Below, piece after piece: positions 31,761 to 42,460 of a stretch of DNA of 64,000 nucleotides. Each line of letters opens with the position of its first letter. Positions within the stretch are counted from its first letter, which is position 1. This DNA is from Prorocentrum cordatum (taxonomy: Eukaryota > Sar > Dinophyceae > Prorocentrales > Prorocentraceae), in the NCBI GenBank assembly GCA_963575745.1, contig CAUYUJ010016060.1, forward strand, positions 590,467 through 654,466, given 5' to 3'. The position numbers and the translations under genes are program-made. Under the pieces are notes generated by a model. It was not told where the DNA came from and did no database searches. It saw only the letters and a list, made by a program, of their open reading frames with translations.

Positions 31761-33010
31761 TTGCTGTCTGGGATCGCACTGCTGCTGTTTGCCTTCCCGT
31801 CCCAGTAGACCCCGTCAACCATGAGGCTCTCGTCGGGGTAACACCTCTTCTTGTTCGGAGGCTCGATGCAGTCCCTGGCCCAGTGGCCTGGCTTCCCGCA
31901 CCGCAGGCAGTTGGCCGATGGTGTCGATGTGGGAGCTGGCCGTGTAGCTGCCCTGGCTCGTCCCATTGGGTCTGGCCTGTTTGGTCTTGCTCTCACATAG
32001 GCGCCCGGTGGTGATGAACCCTTTTGGCTGCCCTTTCTTCCTTTTTCTTTTCCGCGTCCTTTGGGACCGTTGCTGCTTGGCTTGCCTCGGCTGCCAGTGG
32101 CTCCAACCGGTGCTGCAGTTGAACTTGATCCGCTTCCGACCATCGCCACGACTGGGTAGAACCCTCGTGCTAACTTCAGGTCGTTGAAACGCTTCCTGGC
32201 GTCCGCGTAGGCCGCATACACCTCGTCGTACTCACTGGGGTCGAGCTCGTGAGCCGCACTGGACTCGCGTTGGTAGTAGTTCTCGTCGCAGTCGTACCAC
32301 GTGTCATCGTCCTCCGCCCAGTACTCCTGCTCGTAGTCGTCCGTTGGCTCGTCCTCTGGTTCGACAATGTAAGCTTCTTCTTCTTCGTAGTAGTAATTTC
32401 TTTCCTTCTCGACGAAATATTGTCTCCGTGCGTGATTCGGCTCGTGGATAGTGCTCTCCTGCCCGAAGGTGGTCTCCAGCGCCTCGATCTTCTTGTCCTG
32501 AGTGATGTCCTTGCCGGCCACCGACATAATGGCTGCCTTCTGGTCCGCATTGTAGCCGCTGCGTTGTAGCGTGAACCAGCCTCGCACCTTGGCGGGTAGC
32601 TCGATGTCGTGCGTCTTGAGCTTCCGCTCTGCTGCTCCAACTCGCGAGAGGTAGGCGAAGAGCGTCTCGCCCCTGTACCTCTCGAGCTTGTAGACGTACT
32701 CCTCGAAATCGTCTGCGAGCTCGGTGCGACCGTCCGTCTTGAATCGCTTCTGTAGCCTGTTAATGAGTAGCTTCGCCGCGTTCGGCTTGATGAGGTCGTC
32801 CGCTGAGAGGTCCTCCACTTCGTCCCATGCATCGCCGGTGAGACCTGCTCTGAGCATGAGAGCCGCTTCGCCTTCTTTCTTCTCCAGCGAGAGCTTCGCT
32901 GTGAAGATCATCGCCCGCTTCTCGGACTCCTTCCATTTGCTGAGGGTGCCGTCGAATTGTGGAACTCCTCGCTCTGGTAGAATGTCCGATGATATCGCCG
33001 TCTTCGCCAT
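31761..33010 (-). CDS. copia Gag with CCHC zinc knuckle
   Basis: The frame opens with MAKTAISSDILPERGVPQFD, close after the right LTR, and stays intact for about 415 residues. Residues 1-200 are the capsid-like part (GWFTLQRSGYNADQKAAIMS). An acidic Tyr/Glu-rich stretch follows at 205-255 (YYYEEEEAYIVEPEDEPTDD). A basic Gly/Ser/Lys linker comes next, then the knuckle CLRCGKPGHWARDC (CX2CX4HX4C) at about 367-380, which would bind the element RNA. This is the best preserved part of the element. Confidence 0.88.
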
Positions 33011-33268
33011 CTGGCCGAAATAGAACTACAAGGGGTCTATGAAATCAAATGTGAACCGCCTTGAGACATCTCCGAAATCTCCGGCAGGCTGGTCTATGAA
33101 ATCGAAAAGCAACGGGTTGTCGAAGCTCAACCGCGGGATCTCTGTGAAATCGGCCGCTGAGTGGTTTCCGTGACCGAAGCTTGTTGATTGGTCGAACGTT
33201 TTCATGTAAACGTCGTTGGGATTTGGAAGGTCGAAACGTGAGCCTGGTGAACCAGGCTCCGCCTCCAA

Positions 33269-33488
33269 TATGAACTTATCAAAGCCCTCGAAGACTCTGA
33301 TTGCAATAAGAAAGATAATAACGAATAACATCGGGATGTTTTCACACCGCTGCGCTGGTGACTCAAGGGTCCTATCACGGCTTGGGCCAAAGGACAGTAC
33401 GGTCGGGGCTGCTCTTCGTTTTCCGCTCGTTATTATAATGCAGTGCATGCTCTGCTACTCTCTTATTATTCTGTCTACACAGATGTAC
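33269..33488 (-). repeat. 5' LTR of the copia element
   Basis: Partner of 25,300-25,520. On the minus strand the sequence just inside it reads TTGGAGGCGGAGCCTGG, a position where a tRNA primer-binding site would lie. The tRNA is not identified. Confidence 0.9.
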
Positions 33489-33489
33489 A

Positions 33490-34095
33490 GCGTATACCTC
33501 ATACGAAAACCAGGAGAAAGAGCATGAGGATGAGGAAGGATGAGGACGAGGAGGAGGATCAGCAGCAGCACGAGCAGGGAACAAGAGGAGCGGGAGGAGC
33601 AGGACGACCAGTGGAAGGCGGAGGAGGGAAGAGGGACCGGGCGACGACGACAAGGAGACATTCGGATCCAGAATTGTGGTCCGCGCTTGGGCCATAGCGC
33701 AATCTTGAACGACGAGAACACAGCGTTGATCCCAAAGTCACGCCACGTCGCAGCGGCAATGCCATGTTGAAACACTGGAAGCGTTCGGATTGCAACGAAC
33801 CATTTGGATAGCCACATCTTGTAGTCCTTTATGCTTCAAACAGCACGCGGGAGAAAAAGCTGCCCCGCTCGAGCTGGATGCGATGAGGGTGGGACAACTG
33901 CGGAAGAGGAGAGGCAGAGAGGAGAGAAGAGAGGAAGAACGACGGAGAAGGACAAGGAGGAGGTGAAGGGGGAGGAGGAGGAGGAGGAGGAGGAGGAGGA
34001 GGTGAAGGGGGAGGAGGAGGAGGAGGAGGAGGAAGAGCGAGGGAAGAGGGCACATTGGGAGCACGCGAGGAGCAGGAGGAGGAGGAGGAAGAGGA
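33490..34095. other. purine-rich stretch without a gene
   Basis: GAGGA-rich sequence with a (GGA)n duplication at 33,957-34,031. The part at 33,660-33,880 is more complex, but nothing in it is recognised. Confidence 0.6.
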
Positions 34096-34099
34096 GGAG

Positions 34100-34983
34100 G
34101 AGATAAGATGAGGTTATGATGATGATGCGGCTGGTGGTGATGAGGGCAATGGCGATCATCAGGACCAGGATGTTGATGTTGATGATGAGGTTGATGAGGC
34201 CGATAAGTGTGATCATGATGACGATGATGATCATGATGATGATGATGATGTCGATGATGATGAGAGGGATGGGGATGTCGATGATTATGAGAACGATGCT
34301 GATGATGACGATGATAATGAGGATGTCGATGATGATGGTGATGATGCTGATGATGGCGATGATGACGATGACGATGCTGGTGCTGACGATGTTGATGACG
34401 ATGAGGTTGATGATGGTGATGATGATTGTGATGATGACGACGATGCCGATGATGCGCTTGATGTTGATGCTGTTGCTGCTGCTGCTGATGATGATGTTGA
34501 TGCTGATGCTGATGATGATGATGATGATGATGATTATGATGATGGTTGTGGTGGTGGTGATGGCGATGTTGATTGCGATGATGATGATGATGATGGCGGT
34601 GATGATGATGCTGATGGAGATGCTGATGATGATGATACTGTTGCTGATGTTGATGCTGATGCTGATGATGCTGCAGACGGTTATGATGATGATGCTGACG
34701 AGGATGATGATGCTGCTGCTGATGCTGATGATGCTGATGGTGGTGGCGACGTTGATTATGATTTTGAGGATGATTCGGATTAGGTTGTTGTTGATGATGC
34801 TGCTGGTGATCCTGATGTTTATGCTGCTGATGATGATGATGATGATGACGATGGTAGTGGCGATGCTGCTGATGATGATGATGCTGATGATGATTATGAT
34901 GATGGTGATTGTCACTGTGATGATGATGATGACGATGAGGATGAAGAGTCAGAAGATGCTGATGCTGATGCTGATGCTGATGC

Positions 34984-35050
<67 letters not shown>

Positions 35051-35105
35051 ATGTGTGGTGGTGGTGGTGATGGTGATTGTGATGGTGATGATGGTGAGGA
35101 GGATG
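34100..35105. repeat. (GAT)n / (GATGCT)n array, about 1 kb
   Basis: GATGAT units with GCT, GAC and GGT interruptions, pure from about 34,985 to 35,050. Opposite-strand frames translate to poly-Met/Asp and poly-His and stay open for hundreds of codons because the triplet phase is kept. They are not genes. Confidence 0.95.
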
Positions 35106-35640
35106 AATAATACTATTGACAATAATAAGTAATAGTATTAATAAACATCGTAATAGAAGTAGTAATAACAATAATAACAATAATAATAACAGGAAGGGAG
35201 GGGTGTTCGAGGAAAGACGGATGAGAAAGAGGAAGACGAGGAGGAGGGGAAGGAAGAGGAGGAGGAGAAGGAGGAGGAGGAGGAGGAGAAGCTCGGCCCT
35301 CGAGCCCTCCCTTGCGCCGAGAGGTGAGGGACAACCTGCGGCGCGGCGCCCTGAAGGTCGGCGCGTCGTCCGTGTGCTCGCTCGCGGAGGTGGCGCTGCA
35401 GCGGCGGTCCCGCAGCTCGCTCCCGGCCGCGACCGCGTCGGGCGCCGCGGGGGGTCGCCATGGGGGGAGCTGGGTCCTGAGGGAGACGGGTCCTGTGGTT
35501 TTTCGCCATGCCCTCCACGGGCCCCGGGACTGTCAGAAGAGAACTCCGGACGAAGAACGAAGAACTACTCTTTGGGGAAGGCGCCAGGGTCCAGGACCCG
35601 TTTCCCTCAGGACCCGCTTCCCCTATGCTCATCTCGGGCC
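35106..35640. other. short AT-rich tract, then purine-rich and a GC-rich island
   Basis: 35,106-35,200 is rich in AATAAT triplets and 35,220-35,300 in GGA. The island at 35,300-35,520 is open on both strands in several frames and may be an exon. The plus frame reads EVRDNLRRGALKVGASSVCS. No family is recognised. Confidence 0.3.
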
Positions 35641-35769
35641 CTTGGCATCGCTCCGACGTGTGTACTTTTTCCTGGCGAGGACCATCGGGCAGCATTTTGG
35701 GTCATCCTGCGGGGAGCACGCGCGGCACCGAGAACTGCACTGGGGATGGACGTCCGAGCGATGGCAAGG
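35641..35769. mobile_element. short inverted-repeat element, family A, copy 3
   Basis: Ends CCTTGGCATCGCTCCGACGT and ACGTCCGAGCGATGGCAAGG form a 20-bp inverted repeat with two mismatches. The interior matches the other copies (AGGACCATCG...). Confidence 0.85.
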
Positions 35770-35809
35770 TTCGGACGAGTGGGGGGGGGGATTCAGCAGC
35801 CTCGAACGT

Positions 35810-35938
35810 GTCCCTATCCTTAAGACTGACACGCCAAAAGGCGATGACAATCTTAGGGATTCGCCCTCAAAAAAGAAAAGGGAATCCCTAAGATTGGCAT
35901 CGTGATGAGGCGATGCCCAGCATAGGGATAGGGATATG
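35810..35938. mobile_element. foldback element, family F
   Basis: The outer arms TGTCCCTATCCTTA and TAGGGATAGGGATA are roughly inverted. A perfect inner stem, CAATCTTAGGGATTC / GAATCCCTAAGATTG, has its arms at about 35,848 and 35,882. A single copy is seen. Confidence 0.65.
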
Positions 35939-36289
35939 TTCCAGGCTGGTAAGGGATGGGGAAAGGGGGCGGGATGTGACATCTGCTGCCTGCACCTGGT
36001 TCCGGCCCCGCCGACGGGCGCTTTCCTGGCTGCACGGGTGCTTGCGGCGCCGGGAGGCGCTGGCAGAATCGGCCACGTACGCGAGCTCAATGTCTCGGCG
36101 GCGACGGCAGGGGTGACTGGCCCGGCGGCGATTGTGTTCCTCCTTGGGCGATGCGCCCCTGTCGTCGTCCCCAGGATTCGCGAGAAACCGCCCCCCCGTT
36201 GCTAGCCCTCCCCAGTGCGCCCGACCCAGCCACCCGCCCCTTCCGACGTCGCAGCATGCTCGGGGCACTCAGGTATCTGGCGATCTGAT

Positions 36290-36420
36290 TCCTCCTCTTC
36301 TTCCTCCTCCCTCCCTTCCTCCCCCTCTGGCTCCTCCTCCTGCTCCTCCTCCCCCTCCTCTTCCCCCTCCCCTCCTCCTCCTCCTCCTCCTCCTCCTCCT
36401 CCTCCTCCTCCTCCTGCGGG
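36290..36420. repeat. (CTC)n array
   Basis: Imperfect at first, then about 13 pure CTC units. Confidence 0.9.
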
Positions 36421-36510
36421 CCGTCTCAGAAGGCTCGGAAGGCTTCGGGCCTTCTGAGGCCGAGCCTCCCCTGAATGTGCAGAGAACTTCTCAGAAGGCC
36501 AGGGGGGGGC

Positions 36511-36570
36511 TTTTGAGAAGCCCCGTCGCCTTCTGAGAAGCCCCGCCGCCTTCTGAGAAGCCCCGCCGCG
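36511..36570. repeat. 20-bp tandem repeat
   Basis: Three copies of TTCTGAGAAGCCCCGCCGCC. The core TTCTCAGAAGG/CCTTCTGAGAAG is palindromic and recurs around 36,425, 36,490 and 59,030. Confidence 0.8.
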
Positions 36571-37736
36571 GCGACCCCCTTTGATGTCCGGACCCGGCCT
36601 GAACCTGCACGGTGTTGTGGCGATTTCGTGGACGGACAGCACCTTTCTGGTCAATCCCTGCGAAACGCTGCATCGGGGGAAGGGGTCGGGAGTTCTGGGG
36701 CCGCGCATGGGTAAAGGTCACGTCGTCGGAAAGCTGTGCGCCTGCACCTTTTTTTTTGTTGCCGCTTCTGCCCCCCTTGTGCCCTCAGCAGGCCCCATGG
36801 CCGTCAAACAACGGCTCAGGATGATAGGGTAGTTCTTGGGAACCCTCCCTTCATCTCATCGTGTCGTATGGTGCATCTTCGGGGAAACTCGCCTGTCCCC
36901 CAAATTGGTGTCTTCTCTTGTGCCCGACGCGAGCTCGATACGAACTCGACACGGATTTGACGCGGATCCGACACGGATCCGACACGGATTGACGAGTCCG
37001 ACACGGATTCGACACAGATTCGACACGGACAGGGCCGCGACGGGACAGACCAGGCGCCCTAAGGATCCTCACCGGCCACCCGCGGGGATCTCGACCCCTT
37101 TCTCCGCTTCAACAACATATCATAAGCGATCCCCGAGGCTCGGATGGAGGAGAAGCGACACCAACACAAACAGGGGGGCCACCTCCAGCCAGGAGGCCCA
37201 CGATGCCACCCGGAGCTGGAGGCTGGGGATGCCTCGAGCGAGAGGGGGGGACCACCACACCAGGGAGACCCCCCTTGCCTCCTCGCACCTCCTCGCCCTG
37301 GAGGTGTTGTCGTCGCCTTTCCTTGCTCCTCGAGGCGGGGAAGAGCGCCCGGAGCCCGAGGGCACGGTCCAGAGAGCCGGCCCTCCCGACAGGATCCGCC
37401 TGTCGGCGGCGCGCCCAGGAGGGGGCAGGCCGAGGGGGCGGGCCTTCCCACAGTCTTCAGGGCAGGGCTGGACCTAAAACCGGTGTTTTGGGTGGTTTCG
37501 TGGGCCGTGTTCGTTTCGATACTGTTTTGCGGTAAATGGCAGAGTCGAGACAGAAGCGAGGGAAACGAAAGCAAGACGAAAGCGAAAAGCACCGTTTAGG
37601 TTCAGCCCTGCTTCAAGATGCCTCGAATATTCCGCCGAAGACACAGGGTGCTCCTCAGAAGGCCGCAGCGCCTCTGAGGAGCCCCGCCGCTTGCTCGCAA
37701 GCGAAGCCCGCCCTCTCGCTTTCGCCCCCCCCACCC
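36571..37736. other. stretch without a recognised gene
   Basis: An 11-bp repeat of GACACGGATTC with variants occupies about 36,940-37,030. The rest is complex GC-rich sequence in which no known protein is seen. It ends in a (CCCCA)n run at 37,737-37,765. Confidence 0.45.
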
Positions 37737-37864
37737 CACCCCACCCCACCCCACCCCACACACCCCTCACGAGGCCAGGAGGGCCCCGCCCTGACGTGGA
37801 CCGCCAAGCTGCGAGCGCCCCGGGCCAGGACCACTTCTGGCAGCACCCGGGGATGTGGTCTGGG

Positions 37865-38002
37865 CCTCCGAGGCCTCCCGGATGGGGCTGGAAGATCGCG
37901 CCGCATCGCCGATGCATGGGCGATGCGGCTCGATGTGCCGATGCATCGCCGATGCGGCGCGATCCTCCGGCCCCACCTGCTCGGACCCCGCTTGGGAGGC
38001 CT
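37865..38002. mobile_element. GATGCATCG foldback element
   Basis: The arms GGCCTCCCGGATGGGGC...AGATCGCGCCGCATCG and CGATGCGGCGCGATCCTCCGGCCCC...GGGAGGCCTC are inverted repeats around CGATGTGCCGATGCATCG. It lies directly upstream of the coding-like island at 38,003. Confidence 0.65.
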
Positions 38003-38350
38003 CAAGAGCCGCCCGGGCCCCGAGGGACCTTCGCCGCGCTGGGCAGCGCCGAGGAGCAGCTGCACGCCCACCTCTAGGGGGCCAGACGTGAACCCTACCC
38101 CTACCCCCAACGATTTCTGAGGGGGAGGGTGGGGTTCACTTCGTTCGGGAGCTCCCGAGTGAAGTGAACCCCACCCTCCCCCTCAGAAATCGTGGGGGGT
38201 AGGGGTAGGGTTCGCATGTGGCCCCCTACACCTCTGCGCCCTCGTGTACGCCCCGTGCGGGGAGCGCCGGGGCGCGCTCGCCGTGCTGGACGGCGAGCGC
38301 GGCCCGCCTGGCGCGGAGCCGGCGCCCCCCTGCGTGCGGTGGTGCCTCGG
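38003..38350 (+). CDS. coding island split by a palindromic element
   Basis: Two open pieces flank the element at 38,075-38,228. The left piece ends GTFAALGSAEEQLHAHL and runs straight into a TAG created by the element. The right piece reads CALVYAPCGERRGALAVLDG and continues to CVRWCLG. When the element and one copy of the flanking CACCTCT are left out, the frame is continuous across the junction. Composition and codon use look like the lipase exons downstream on the same strand, so this may be an upstream exon of that gene. I do not recognise the domain. Confidence 0.45.
38075..38228. mobile_element. palindromic element, family C, copy 2
   Basis: A 154-bp near-perfect palindrome. It starts TAGGGGGCC and ends GGCCCCCTA, with inner GAACCCTACCCCTACCCCC arms and a centre at GGGAGCTCCC. 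CACCTC(T) lies on both sides (38,069-38,075 and 38,229-38,235), a 6-7 bp target duplication. It sits inside an otherwise open frame. None of the possible splice points within the duplication gives GT-AG. Confidence 0.9.
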
Positions 38351-39040
38351 CACGGAGAGGGACGGAGGGAGGGAGGGAGGGAGGGGGGAGGGAGGAGGGA
38401 GGGAGGAGGAGTTGCGTGCATCCTCCCTTTGCTTCGCCTCCCTCCCTCTTCCTGACTCCGTCTGCATGCGCGCGTGTGGTCGCCACGGCGTCTTTGTCAT
38501 CGTCACCGCGGAGGAGAAGCAGGAGGGGGAAGGGGTTTGAGGAAGGATCATGCCCGAGCGAGGCGAAGGAGAGGAGGAGGCACTGCGGGGGGAGAGTGGG
38601 GGGGGGGGGCAAGTGGGCAGTGCTCTCCCCAGCGCCCCCCCAGGACGGGCGACGGGAGGGCTTCAGACCCCGCGGGCTTCCCAGACCTCCCCGCTCTGCG
38701 AGAGCAAGCCACGGCGGGAAGTTTTTTGTTGGCCATCTCGGCGGGCCCCTGGCAAGAAACGGCCCAGGGCGAGCGGTCGGCCCGAGGGCAGGGGTCGAGG
38801 TTCTTGCGGTCCGCGGCGTGAGCCAAGGAATCACGGCTTCAGGAGGGTTGGACCTCCCCGTCCTCCTCTTCCTTCTCCTCTTCCTCTTCGGCCTCCTCCT
38901 CCTCCTCGCTCCTCCTCGCTCCTCCCTCCTCCTCCTCCTCCTCCTCCTCCTCCTCCTCCTCCTCCTCCTCCTCATCTCCTTCTCCTCCTCCTCCTCCTCC
39001 CCCTCCTCCTCCTCCTCCCTCTCTCCTCCCTCTCTCCCTC
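38351..39040. other. purine- and CTC-rich stretch without a recognised gene
   Basis: GGGA repeats at 38,365-38,405, mixed GC-rich sequence to 38,850, and a (CTC)n array at about 38,925-39,040. Confidence 0.6.
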
Positions 39041-39043
39041 CCC

Positions 39044-39150
39044 AGGGCCAATGGTCCCTCCTCGGGTCGTACGCGCCTGAAGGTGCCGCCTGCGAGGCCC
39101 CGCCGAGGGGCCCGGGGAAGGCGGCGGAGCGGCGCGGCAGAATCCAGGGA
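39044..39150 (+). CDS. possible exon, unrecognised
   Basis: After TCCCTCCCCAG the frame reads GQWSLLGSYAPEGAACEAPP and ends in a basic GKAAERRGRI stretch before an element insertion. It lies between the split island at 38.0-38.35 kb and the first lipase exon, on the same strand. The call rests on the acceptor-like context and composition only. Confidence 0.3.
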
Positions 39151-39163
39151 CCCCCAAGCTTTT

Positions 39164-39498
39164 AAGTCGGGCGTGTCCCCCTACAGGGGGAGTTTCGACG
39201 AAAAATGCAACATTACCCAAACATACCCCCAAAAGGTCAAAACACATACACCAAAAATCGTCCCCATCTTGTTTCTGGCTTATTTTTTGATTATTTGTGG
39301 GGTATGTTCTATTTGTCGTCGACAATCCCCCTACAGGGGGATTTTCGACGAAAAGTACAACATTCCCCCAAAATGCACCAAGAAGGTCAAACAAAATAAA
39401 CCAAACATAGTCCCCAGATGGTTTTTTTGTTGTTGTTATTTTTGGAGCATTTTTTATTTTTCATCGAGACTCCCCCTGTAGGGGGACAGGCCCGACTT
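39164..39498. mobile_element. composite AT-rich inverted-repeat element, family B
   Basis: It starts AAGTCGGGCGTGTCCCCCTA and ends with the inverse. A third internal terminus (CCCCCTACAGGGGGATTTTC) lies at about 39,327-39,346, so two elements seem fused or nested. The interior is AT-rich, unlike the surroundings. CCCAAGCT and CCCAAGTT flank it, a likely 8-bp target duplication. Confidence 0.85.
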
Positions 39499-39709
39499 CA
39501 CCCAAGTTCCATCCAGGGACCCGCTGTCGTCGTGCGCCTCAGAGCAGGGCCCGTTGCAAGTCGGCCGCGTGCGCGGCCCTACGTCGAACAGAGATCTGGA
39601 AGGCAAGAAACCGTGGGTGGAACCCACGGCTGCGACGATGCAGTCTCCACTGTTGTGACATGTGTCTTTCCCAGCAGGGCGCCCGCTGTCCTCTTGTGCC
39701 CCAGAGCAG

Positions 39710-39935
39710 GTACGCCTACGTGGGCGGCGACGCGCGGCGCGGCTTCTGGCACTGCCGCGGGCCCGCGGGCGGCCACCTGGTCCTCGCGGAGCGCGGCACC
39801 GTGGCCGGCGACGTGGGAGACCTGCGGCAGGACGCGTGCCTGGCGCTCGGCTCCGGCCTGGCGGCCGTCTCGGCGCGCGCCAGGGCCGCCCGGGAGGCGC
39901 TCAAGGCGCAGGCGGCGTGCCACGAGTGCAGCAGG
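39710..39935 (+). CDS. class-3 lipase-like gene, exon with the RGT/DxxD block
   Basis: A 75-codon island follows CCCCAGAGCAG. The protein begins AYVGGDARRGFWHCRGPAGG, continues HLVLAERGTVAGDVGDLRQD and ends in an Ala/Arg helix with ACHECSR before a GT. The pattern h-V-h-x-x-R-G-T-x4-D-h-x-D-L is the N-terminal signature block of the class-3 lipase/DAG lipase fold (alpha/beta hydrolase), preceding the nucleophile elbow. The elbow is encoded 8.4 kb downstream on the same strand (48,377). The expected link between the two (His-x-Gly ... up to the VCGHSLGG strand) was not found, so at least one exon is missing or unrecognised. Splice sites are guesses. Confidence 0.6.
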
Positions 39936-40019
39936 GTCACGGCGAGCAGCGGGGGAAAGGGCACCAAATACCCCTGCTCGGTCCTGCAGAGCTCGCGTCG
40001 CCACGGCCGGGTTACAATG

Positions 40020-40430
40020 CCGTTTTTGATACATGCTCCGCGTGCAGTTCATGTATTAAAGATGCAGGGGTTTAGTATGAAAAACAGCGATGAGTTCATG
40101 CATAGATCTATTCATACATCAATCATGTCGTCAAACTTAAATTATATATGTGTGTTTTAATCCCATGTCTTACAAACTGCCCTGTAGTATGCTTCTTGGG
40201 CGAAGAACATGGTCTGCGCGGGGCTTCTCCGTGCGACCGCGCATCCGCGGAGTTGTGCTCGGGAGTCTTGACCGCGCGGGCGCGGGTACGGCTGCTGCTC
40301 GCCGCTCGTCCTGCAGAGTTCTCGTCGCCACGGACGGGGTTCTCCTCGACACTCTGGTCCGTTGCCGTTTCGTCTCGAGTCCGTTGTGTTTCGCTCGGGG
40401 GCTGGATCTCTTGGCAAGGGGACTTCGAGG
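40020..40430. other. stretch without a recognised gene
   Basis: Complex sequence. A phrase near 39,984-40,010 (CTGCAGAGCTCGCGTCGCCA) recurs diverged at 40,310-40,335, perhaps marking a duplication at the start of the older LINE. Confidence 0.4.
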
Positions 40431-40599
40431 CCTCGGATGCCTTCACCGCTTCACCCCGTCTACTGGTACTGCGGCTTTGCCGCGCGTGGCAGGCAGAACT
40501 GCGATTACATTCCTGACACACGCATGCCCAGCACGATGGGCCCGATGAATTTCTCTCGTCCTTGCTCCTGGGGCTTCGACTACAAGCCCTGGGTTCGCT

Positions 40600-41820
40600 G
40601 GCCAGATGAAGAGTTCAAAGCCCATTGGAAATGCCTCCTTTGCGATTCTGGAGAGAACCTCACTCGTTCCGTTGGTGCAGGCACTGCGGCTCGTGGAGAT
40701 CAAAGTCGCCCATGGTCACAGAGATCGCCATCGAGTCCGACTCTTGTTGGTCTGCTGGTCCGCCCGCCACTGCTGAACCCAATATCCTGGATCTCACGTC
40801 TCAGAGGTTGGAAGCGATGGGTTCGGCAGCCATCAAGTCAGGACAGAAGATGGAATCAGCGTGCAAGAACCATTTAGAGGAGCTTAGCAAGGGCCCCCCC
40901 CTAAGACGGTGGAGCCCCGCCTGGCTGAAGCTCGTCGCCAGCTCGATCAGCAAGCAGGCCGAATTCTGAAGGTTTTGGACCAGCGCCTCGAGTGGCAGCA
41001 GCATATCGAATTCCACCGAACGTGGGTCTGTGAGTTCGAAAGGCAAACTGATCCCCTTCGGTAATGCCCACGACGCGCTCGCCCAGGCGGCTGCTTCGGG
41101 GGGAGAGGGGGTCTCGCGGGCCTCGTTGCCGCCCCTGGCTTGCAGCAGCAGCTGACTTTGGCGGCGCTGCTGGAGGGCAAGCTTGTCGGCATGACGATCG
41201 GCTTCGGTACGGTTCTGGATCCCGTATGCGGTGAAGAGTTGGACATACAGGAGATGGAGACAGCGGAACCGCGACGGAAGGTTTTCATTGACGGGACTAC
41301 AAGATGCTGCGCGCAAGTTGCTTGCGGCCAAGCAGGCTTCAAACATGGGAGACGAACGCGCCAAGCTCAAGGCCCGCCTGGCCGCCAAGAGGAAGGGAGG
41401 AACTGATAGAGATCTTGGGCCCGCGGGAGACTGCAGGGGCCCCGACGCCGAGGCGCCCACTGACGGTGCTCCTAAGGGTTGTGGCTCGGCTTCGAGTGGA
41501 TTTTCCGTCCCCGACAACGTCCCCAGCAGCCAGACCAGGACAGAGTGGTTCGGGCCAGGCTGGCCTTTGAGAAGGAGCACGCAGCCCGTCTTTCGGCCGC
41601 CAACTCACCGACGCCACCCTACCCTGCGGCACACAGTGGCGGGTGGTGGCGCGACCGCAGCGGTTCCGCTGCTGGCATTCGCCCCCCTCCATGGGAGGCT
41701 CCAGCATCCTGGGGACCCTTGTTGGAGGCGAGGCGACAAGGATGTGCGGCTCGGTTGCAGCCAGGACGATGGCGAGCGTTTCGGTTCAGAGTCAGAATAC
41801 TGAGCGTGAGTTGGGTAGAG
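40600..41820 (+). pseudogene. ORF1 remnant of the old LINE
   Basis: One frame gives FKAHWKCLLCDSGENL and the next gives FRWCRHCGSW. Together they form W-K-C-x2-C ... W-C-x-H-C-G, the same RanBP2-like finger pattern seen in ORF1 of the intact LINE (FWRCSQADCRC ... WCKHCGKE). Downstream pieces such as SISKQAEF and short helical stretches look like the coiled-coil part. It is too broken for a full reading. Confidence 0.55.
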
Positions 41821-41860
41821 TTTCTTCTCAGTAAGATACGCGATTCGAGCTGGTGATTCT

Positions 41861-42068
41861 GGACGCCCGACATGAATACGGAAAGAATGGGTACAATGCC
41901 CAACAGCAGTTCCTGTTCATTCTGAACAGGAATCGCTGTCCACGCCGCCGCGGCCTGTGTCCATTCGAGACAGGAGGCCACCTGCCCAACAGCGGCCGCT
42001 GTCGGGTTGGGACAACGTTTGGTGTTGGGCATTGTACCCCTTTTTTTCCGTACCCATTCCGGGCGTCC
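41861..42068. mobile_element. inverted-repeat element, family E
   Basis: A 208-bp element. Its left arm is GGACGCCCGACATGAATACG and continues GGTACAATGCCCAACA. The right arm is the inverse (TGTTGGGCATTGTACC ... CATTCCGGGCGTCC). The interior holds a second inverted repeat with GAACAGGAATCGCTGTCC. No target duplication is clear. It is inserted in the old LINE. Confidence 0.8.
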
Positions 42069-42270
42069 AAAGGGATCGCCGCGCACAAGCGCAATGCTTT
42101 GTTGACGGGCAGGAAGTCTCTTGGAGTGGCTCAGGAGGGCCCGCGCGCAGCGGTCTTCGACATAGCTTTTTTGCCCAGGAGGCGGGGCTCTCATCGGCAG
42201 GCAGGCGGGGGCCTCCTGGTTCGTGAGCATGGGCAGCAGGATATGTGCGTTCGCTTGGTTCGGCTATTTT

Positions 42271-42460
42271 TAAGGCGGGCCTGTCCCCCTACAGGGGGAT
42301 TTTCGATGAAAAATACAAATTACCCCAGAAATAATCTAACGCAGTCCAAGAATAGTCTGGGGATTATTTGTTGAGTATTGTTTGACCTTTTTGGGGCAGT
42401 CCTGGGGTATTTATATTTTTCGTCGAAAATCCCCCTGTAGGGGGACAGGCCTGACTTAAG
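42271..42460. mobile_element. AT-rich inverted-repeat element, family B, single copy
   Basis: It begins TAAGGCGGGCCTGTCCCCCT and ends with the inverse. The inner arms GGGGGATTTTCGATGAAAAA and TTTTTCGTCGAAAATCCCCC match the copies at 39,164 and 55,874. GGCTATT flanks both ends (7 bp). It is inserted in the old LINE. Confidence 0.9.

Larger units (their letters stand above)
25300..33488 (-). mobile_element. decayed Ty1/copia LTR retrotransposon
   Basis: An element of about 8.2 kb bounded by two similar 220-bp repeats. From right to left on the minus strand it reads Gag with zinc knuckle, protease, an extra methyltransferase-like domain, integrase, reverse transcriptase and RNase H. Integrase before reverse transcriptase is the Ty1/copia order. 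Several frame changes and active-site substitutions show it is dead. Two other elements are inserted in it (29,217-29,443 and about 26,660-26,780). I found no convincing target-site duplication. Confidence 0.92.

Noticed and set aside
25290-33500. Target-site duplication of the copia element
   Set aside because: The 5-bp flanks outside the LTRs (TGAGG at the left, AGCGT at the right) do not match; either it is lost or the LTR ends are slightly misplaced.
33738-35180. 480-codon His-rich and 338-codon Met/Asp-rich frames
   Set aside because: They translate the (GAT)n array on opposite strands; openness follows from the triplet period.
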